A stretch of 7,412 nucleotides of DNA from positions 1-7,412 of the forward strand of contig JBIKVN010000165.1 of the NCBI GenBank assembly GCA_044356865.1. The letters are read 5' to 3'. A program made the translations under genes and the position numbers. How positions within the stretch are numbered: position 1 is the stretch's first letter; each line of letters starts with the position of its first letter. Under the pieces are notes generated by a model. The model did not search any database, was not told where the DNA came from, and saw only the letters and a list, made by a program, of their open reading frames with translations. Origin of the DNA: JBEIUL01 sp044356865. GTDB taxonomy: Bacteria; Planctomycetota; Phycisphaerae; Phycisphaerales; SM1A02. This document shows, piece after piece, positions 6,701-7,412 of this stretch.

Positions 6701-7412
6701 GACGGCCCGCCCGAAGAAATCGCCAGTCACGGGGCTGGGCGGGAACACTTGGGCTTCGAGGGTCCAGGCACTGCCCGTGCGGCGGTAGATCCGCACGCTG
6801 CCGGCGTTGGTGCGCGACGAGTGGTCGTCGAGCGGCAGGCCAATCGCGGCGACGGTGCCGTCGAGCGAGATGGATGCGCCGAACTCATCGCCGATGGCGT
6901 TACCGGTCACCTCAAGATCGCCCAGCGACGGGAGATCCTCCGCGGTGAGGCAGTCGAGAAGACCGTCGGAGTCGGCGTCGGTGTCCGCCGTGCCGCAGCC
7001 GCAGGTGCCGGGGGTGGTCTTGGCGGAGTCGCTGGGGCACTGGTCTCCGGCGACCGCGACATAGCCGGCGGGTTGGGTGCACTGGGTAAGGGTCACGGCG
7101 GGATCGCCGGCGCCGTCACCATCGGTGTCGCCGTACCAGGTCGGGGCATCGGTCGCACCGACGTCCGTCGTGCCGTCGCAGTCGTTGTCCACGCTGTCGC
7201 AGACTTCCGTCGCCGCCGGGTTCACCGCCGCCGCCGTGTCGTCGCAGTCGTCGTCGTTCGCCACGTAGCCCGAGGGCTGCGTGCAGGCGGTCGTCGTGAC
7301 CGCCGCGTCGCCGTAGGTGTCGACGTCGGTGTCCGCGTACCAGGTCGAGGCGTCGGTCGCGCCGACGTCCGTCGTCCCGTCGCAGTCGTTGTCCACGCTG
7401 TCGCAGACCTCC
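3773..7412 (-). CDS. Giant modular secreted protein: MopE-like repeats, FG-GAP propeller, CGCG/TSP3-like array, dockerin-like end (N-terminus beyond window)
   Basis: At least 1,212 residues, reading open through the right edge. The GTG at 7396-7394 is an internal Val codon inside a repeat, not a credible start, so the signal peptide and true start are missing. Numbering from that Val as 1: MopE-type metal-binding repeats (to 117), one CGCG module (118-150), seven FG-GAP-type propeller blades (155-550), an Asp-rich linker (554-581), eight exact 33-residue CGCG modules (582-845), a TSP3-like segment (846-887), a beta-sandwich-like domain (889-1013), DCNGNG repeats (1018-1150) and a dockerin-like pair (1152-1207) ending in WGPITY. 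The abundant Asp-rich loops imply a calcium-loaded, extended extracellular or surface protein, perhaps adhesive or structural. No catalytic motif is visible. It ends convergent to ftsK and has its own terminator. No frameshift is visible and codon use is GC-rich like its neighbours. Extracellular location is inferred from the domain types; the biological role is unknown. Confidence 0.92.
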   Translation of the reverse strand, partial: EVCDSVDNDCDGTTDVGATDASTWYADTDVDTYGDAAVTTTACTQPSGYVANDDDCDDTAAAVNPAATEVCDSVDNDCDGTTDVGATDAPTWYGDTDGDGAGDPAVTLTQCTQPAGYVAVAGDQCPSDSAKTTPGTCGCGTADTDADSDGLLDCLTAEDLPSLGDLEVTGNAIGDEFGASISLDGTVAAIGLPLDDHSSRTNAGSVRIYRRTGSAWTLEAQVFPPSPVTGDFFGRAVGIHGDVLVVGAPGLDASGKTDCGGVFVYRRGSDGSWALEQSIQRPTPGTGASFGQAVAVRGSFLALGTPFANSSAKSDSGEVMVMRFNGSSWVTTATRSGEPVTVDDHYGSSVALGGSEAAPTLAVGVPGDDEGGVSNCGAILVHGISSTGLIQSTARLVSPSPLSGARLGSSVTVNDAGTVVAGGAPLADTAAGVDSGAVTLCTLVSGSWGRVELVPVDRVAGEQFGAAVALRGDGMALVAGSPNDTVGGIAGRGTAVVMTRLTDGSWRTHDRLALPSGGTSASAFGTAVAIDAETILVGAPKHTPPAGGAVRLFASPTLCDGTDTDDDGLDDCSDLDDDGDGTPDSADGCPRDANKLSPGTCGCGVADIDTDGDLTLDCNDGCPNDINKTTPGACGCGVADTDSDSDGTPNCNDGCPNDPNKVASGACGCGVADTDSDSDGTPDCNDGCPNDANKLAPGTCGCGVADTDSDSDGTPNCNDGCPTDGNKTSPGTCGCGVADTDGDGDGTLDCVDGCPSDPNKIAEGACGCGTPDSDGDGDGTADCIDGCPSDATKTSPGQCGCGNPDTDTDSDGTADCVDGCPADADKTAPGICGCGVADTDTDVDGVADCQDNCVAIANPAQADCNSDDVGDACEIAAGVPDCHGDGIPDSCQGLQSFEFASGQLGPIGSGSSQSVSVTGALRSTGDVTLDFSAVANLAGVTRFMLVSIDGGTSQVIFNGAEGDCPATAATTTLVIPRATWNAAAEDGTVSIQISTSPTVSAASCGGQSWVSVDLVHWGVQASHDCNGNGSLDACDILGGDSTDLDSDGTPDDCQSDCNENGTPDLQEIAAGAPDVDGDLVLDACEPDCDADAKPDDWEIATGQEADCNGNDVPDSCDIADGLEKDCNGNGFADSCEIEGGVVTDKDADGIPDDCEYALGDFDLDGTVGPVDLGFVLALWGVLDPPVGDLDGDGIVGGGDLAAVLANWGPITY
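3776..3943 (-). other. Dockerin-like C-terminal EF-hand pair
   Basis: Residues 1152-1207 contain two copies of a calcium-loop plus helix unit: GDFDLDGTVGPVDLGFVLAL-WG and GDLDGDGIVGGGDLAAVLAN-WG, 44 residues apart between the starting glycines. This matches the duplicated F-hand of type I dockerins and closes the protein directly before the stop. In cellulosome bacteria such a module binds cohesin. In Planctomycetes it is a very common C-terminal ending whose partner is not established; anchoring or export is a possible role. Confidence 0.8.
3947..4345 (-). repeat. DCNGNG Asp/Asn/Cys repeats
   Basis: Residues 1018-1150 hold a string of irregular short units: DCNGNGSLDACDI, DLDSDGTPDDCQ, DCNENGTPDLQEIAAG, DCDADAKPDDWEIATG, DCNGNDVPDSCDIADG, DCNGNGFADSCEIEGG and DKDADGIPDDCE. 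Each resembles an EF-hand-like Dx(N/D)x(N/D)G loop followed by a short acidic helix. This repeat style is common in planctomycete secreted proteins and is the main lineage clue in the window. Calcium binding is inferred from loop composition. Confidence 0.8.
4358..4732 (-). other. Beta-sandwich-like domain of uncertain family
   Basis: Residues 889-1013 form a separate domain without Asp-rich loops: alternating hydrophobic strands such as GDVTLDFSAVANL, RFMLVSIDGG and ATTTLVIPRATWNAA, ending in SWVSVDLVHWGV. Two cysteines (in EGDCPA and ASCGGQ) are placed to form a disulphide. The strand pattern and length suggest a jelly-roll or P-domain-like sandwich, as found near the ends of other bacterial secreted proteins. 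Carbohydrate or protein binding is possible; I cannot assign a family with certainty. Confidence 0.55.
4736..4861 (-). other. Canonical TSP3-like segment after the array
   Basis: Residues 846-887 begin DNCVAIANPAQADCNSDDVG and continue to DACEIAAG, then DCHGDGIPDSCQ. This is closer to classical thrombospondin type 3 repeats (DNCPxxxNPxQxDxDxDGxGDAC) than the preceding CGCG modules. It closes the calcium-binding array before the beta-sandwich-like domain. Confidence 0.75.
4862..5653 (-). repeat. Eight tandem 99-bp (33-residue) CGCG Asp-rich modules
   Basis: Exactly eight in-frame units of 33 residues (residues 582-845) with no length variation. The consensus starts DGCPxDxxKxxPGxCGCG and continues with Asp-rich DTDxDxDGTxDC. 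Every unit keeps four cysteines (GCP, CGC, DC or NC) and about eight Asp or Asn. The pattern resembles thrombospondin type 3 calcium repeats, but the CGCG pair is extra. At DNA level units 2 and 3 share an unbroken 38-bp identity (5370-5407 and 5469-5506) and are roughly 85% identical overall by eye. Outer units are more divergent, suggesting growth by duplication in the middle of the array. Confidence 0.9.
5747..6934 (-). repeat. Seven FG-GAP-type blades, predicted beta-propeller
   Basis: Seven degenerate repeats of about 56-61 residues each start with a GxxFG-like motif followed by a hydrophobic strand and a (V/A)GxP turn. The motif glycines are at residues 173, 229, 286, 342, 403, 460 and 520. 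Examples are GDFFGRAVGIHGDVLVVGAP (blade 2) and the close of blade 7, TAVAIDAETILVGAP. Blade ends carry G(S/G/E)V-x-hydrophobic strands, often with a later SW, as in SGSWGRVEL. Seven is the number needed to close an integrin-alpha-like propeller. The canonical DxDxDG calcium loop of integrin blades is absent from most or all blades, so this is the simpler bacterial subtype. It is likely a binding or scaffold head. Confidence 0.85.
6947..7045 (-). repeat. Isolated CGCG/TSP3-like module ahead of the propeller
   Basis: One 33-residue module (residues 118-150) beginning DQCPSDSAKTTPGTCGCG and ending with DTDADSDGLLDCL. It matches the eight-copy array more than 1.2 kb further along the gene, with all four cysteines in register. 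It sits between the MopE-type repeats and the beta-propeller, so the propeller is bracketed by the same module type on both sides. Confidence 0.85.
7046..7412 (-). repeat. MopE-type metal-binding repeats, 204-bp period
   Basis: Two successive units share EVCDSVDNDCDGTTDVGATD, then a TWY(A/G)DTD segment and CTQP(S/A)GYVA, with a period of 68 residues (204 bp). The first unit includes the linking DDDCDDTAAAVNPAAT typical of the 'putative metal-binding motif' family named after MopE. At DNA level 7146-7208 and 7350-7412 differ at only about four positions, a recent or homogenised duplication. The array reaches the window edge in mid-unit, so more copies probably lie outside. Ca2+ binding by the DxDxDG-like loops is inferred from the family pattern. 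Confidence 0.85.

Noticed and set aside
7394..7396. GTG as start codon of the giant protein
   Set aside because: The frame continues upstream to the window edge with EVCDS, which exactly matches the start of the next repeat unit, so the GTG is an internal valine in a truncated gene.

Overview
The window is GC-rich bacterial DNA that reads best as a planctomycete, probably of the Phycisphaerae/Phycisphaerales (inferred, no marker gene present). The evidence is the large extracellular protein, which has DCNGNG-type Asp/Asn/Cys repeats, many four-Cys 'CGCG' Asp-rich modules and a C-terminal dockerin-like pair of the form GDxDxDGxVxxxDLxxxLxxWG, a combination familiar from that group. An acyl carrier protein with an unusually long C-terminal half and a stand-alone hot-dog dehydratase agree with this.

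Layout. (1) Positions 1-865, minus strand: a FabZ-like 3-hydroxyacyl-ACP dehydratase (407-865) followed 72 bp later by an acyl carrier protein (334 to beyond position 1, C-terminus cut by the window edge). They form the start of a probable fatty-acid (type II FAS-like) operon running off the left edge. (2) Positions 866-925: a 60-bp divergent intergenic region that must hold or overlap the promoters of both the fatty-acid pair and ftsK. (3) Positions 926-3682, plus strand: a full-length FtsK/SpoIIIE DNA translocase with four N-terminal membrane segments, a very acidic linker, the RecA-like motor and a gamma winged-helix domain. (4) Positions 3683-3772: a short convergent spacer with a GC-rich hairpin and T-tract that terminates the minus-strand gene. 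(5) Positions 3773-7412, minus strand: one very large modular secreted protein whose N-terminus lies beyond the right edge. N to C it has MopE-type metal-binding repeats, one isolated CGCG/TSP3-like module, a seven-bladed FG-GAP-type beta-propeller, eight exact 33-residue CGCG modules, a canonical TSP3-like repeat, a beta-sandwich-like domain, DCNGNG repeats, and a dockerin-like C-terminus.

How the genes relate. The dehydratase and ACP act together in acyl-chain synthesis. FtsK acts in chromosome segregation at division and is only a divergent neighbour. The giant protein is convergent to ftsK and is probably an unrelated cell-surface or secreted, calcium-rich protein. I see no RNA gene, insertion sequence, CRISPR array, defence system or prophage. 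The most notable material is the architecture and repeat structure of the giant protein; no wholly new system is evident.
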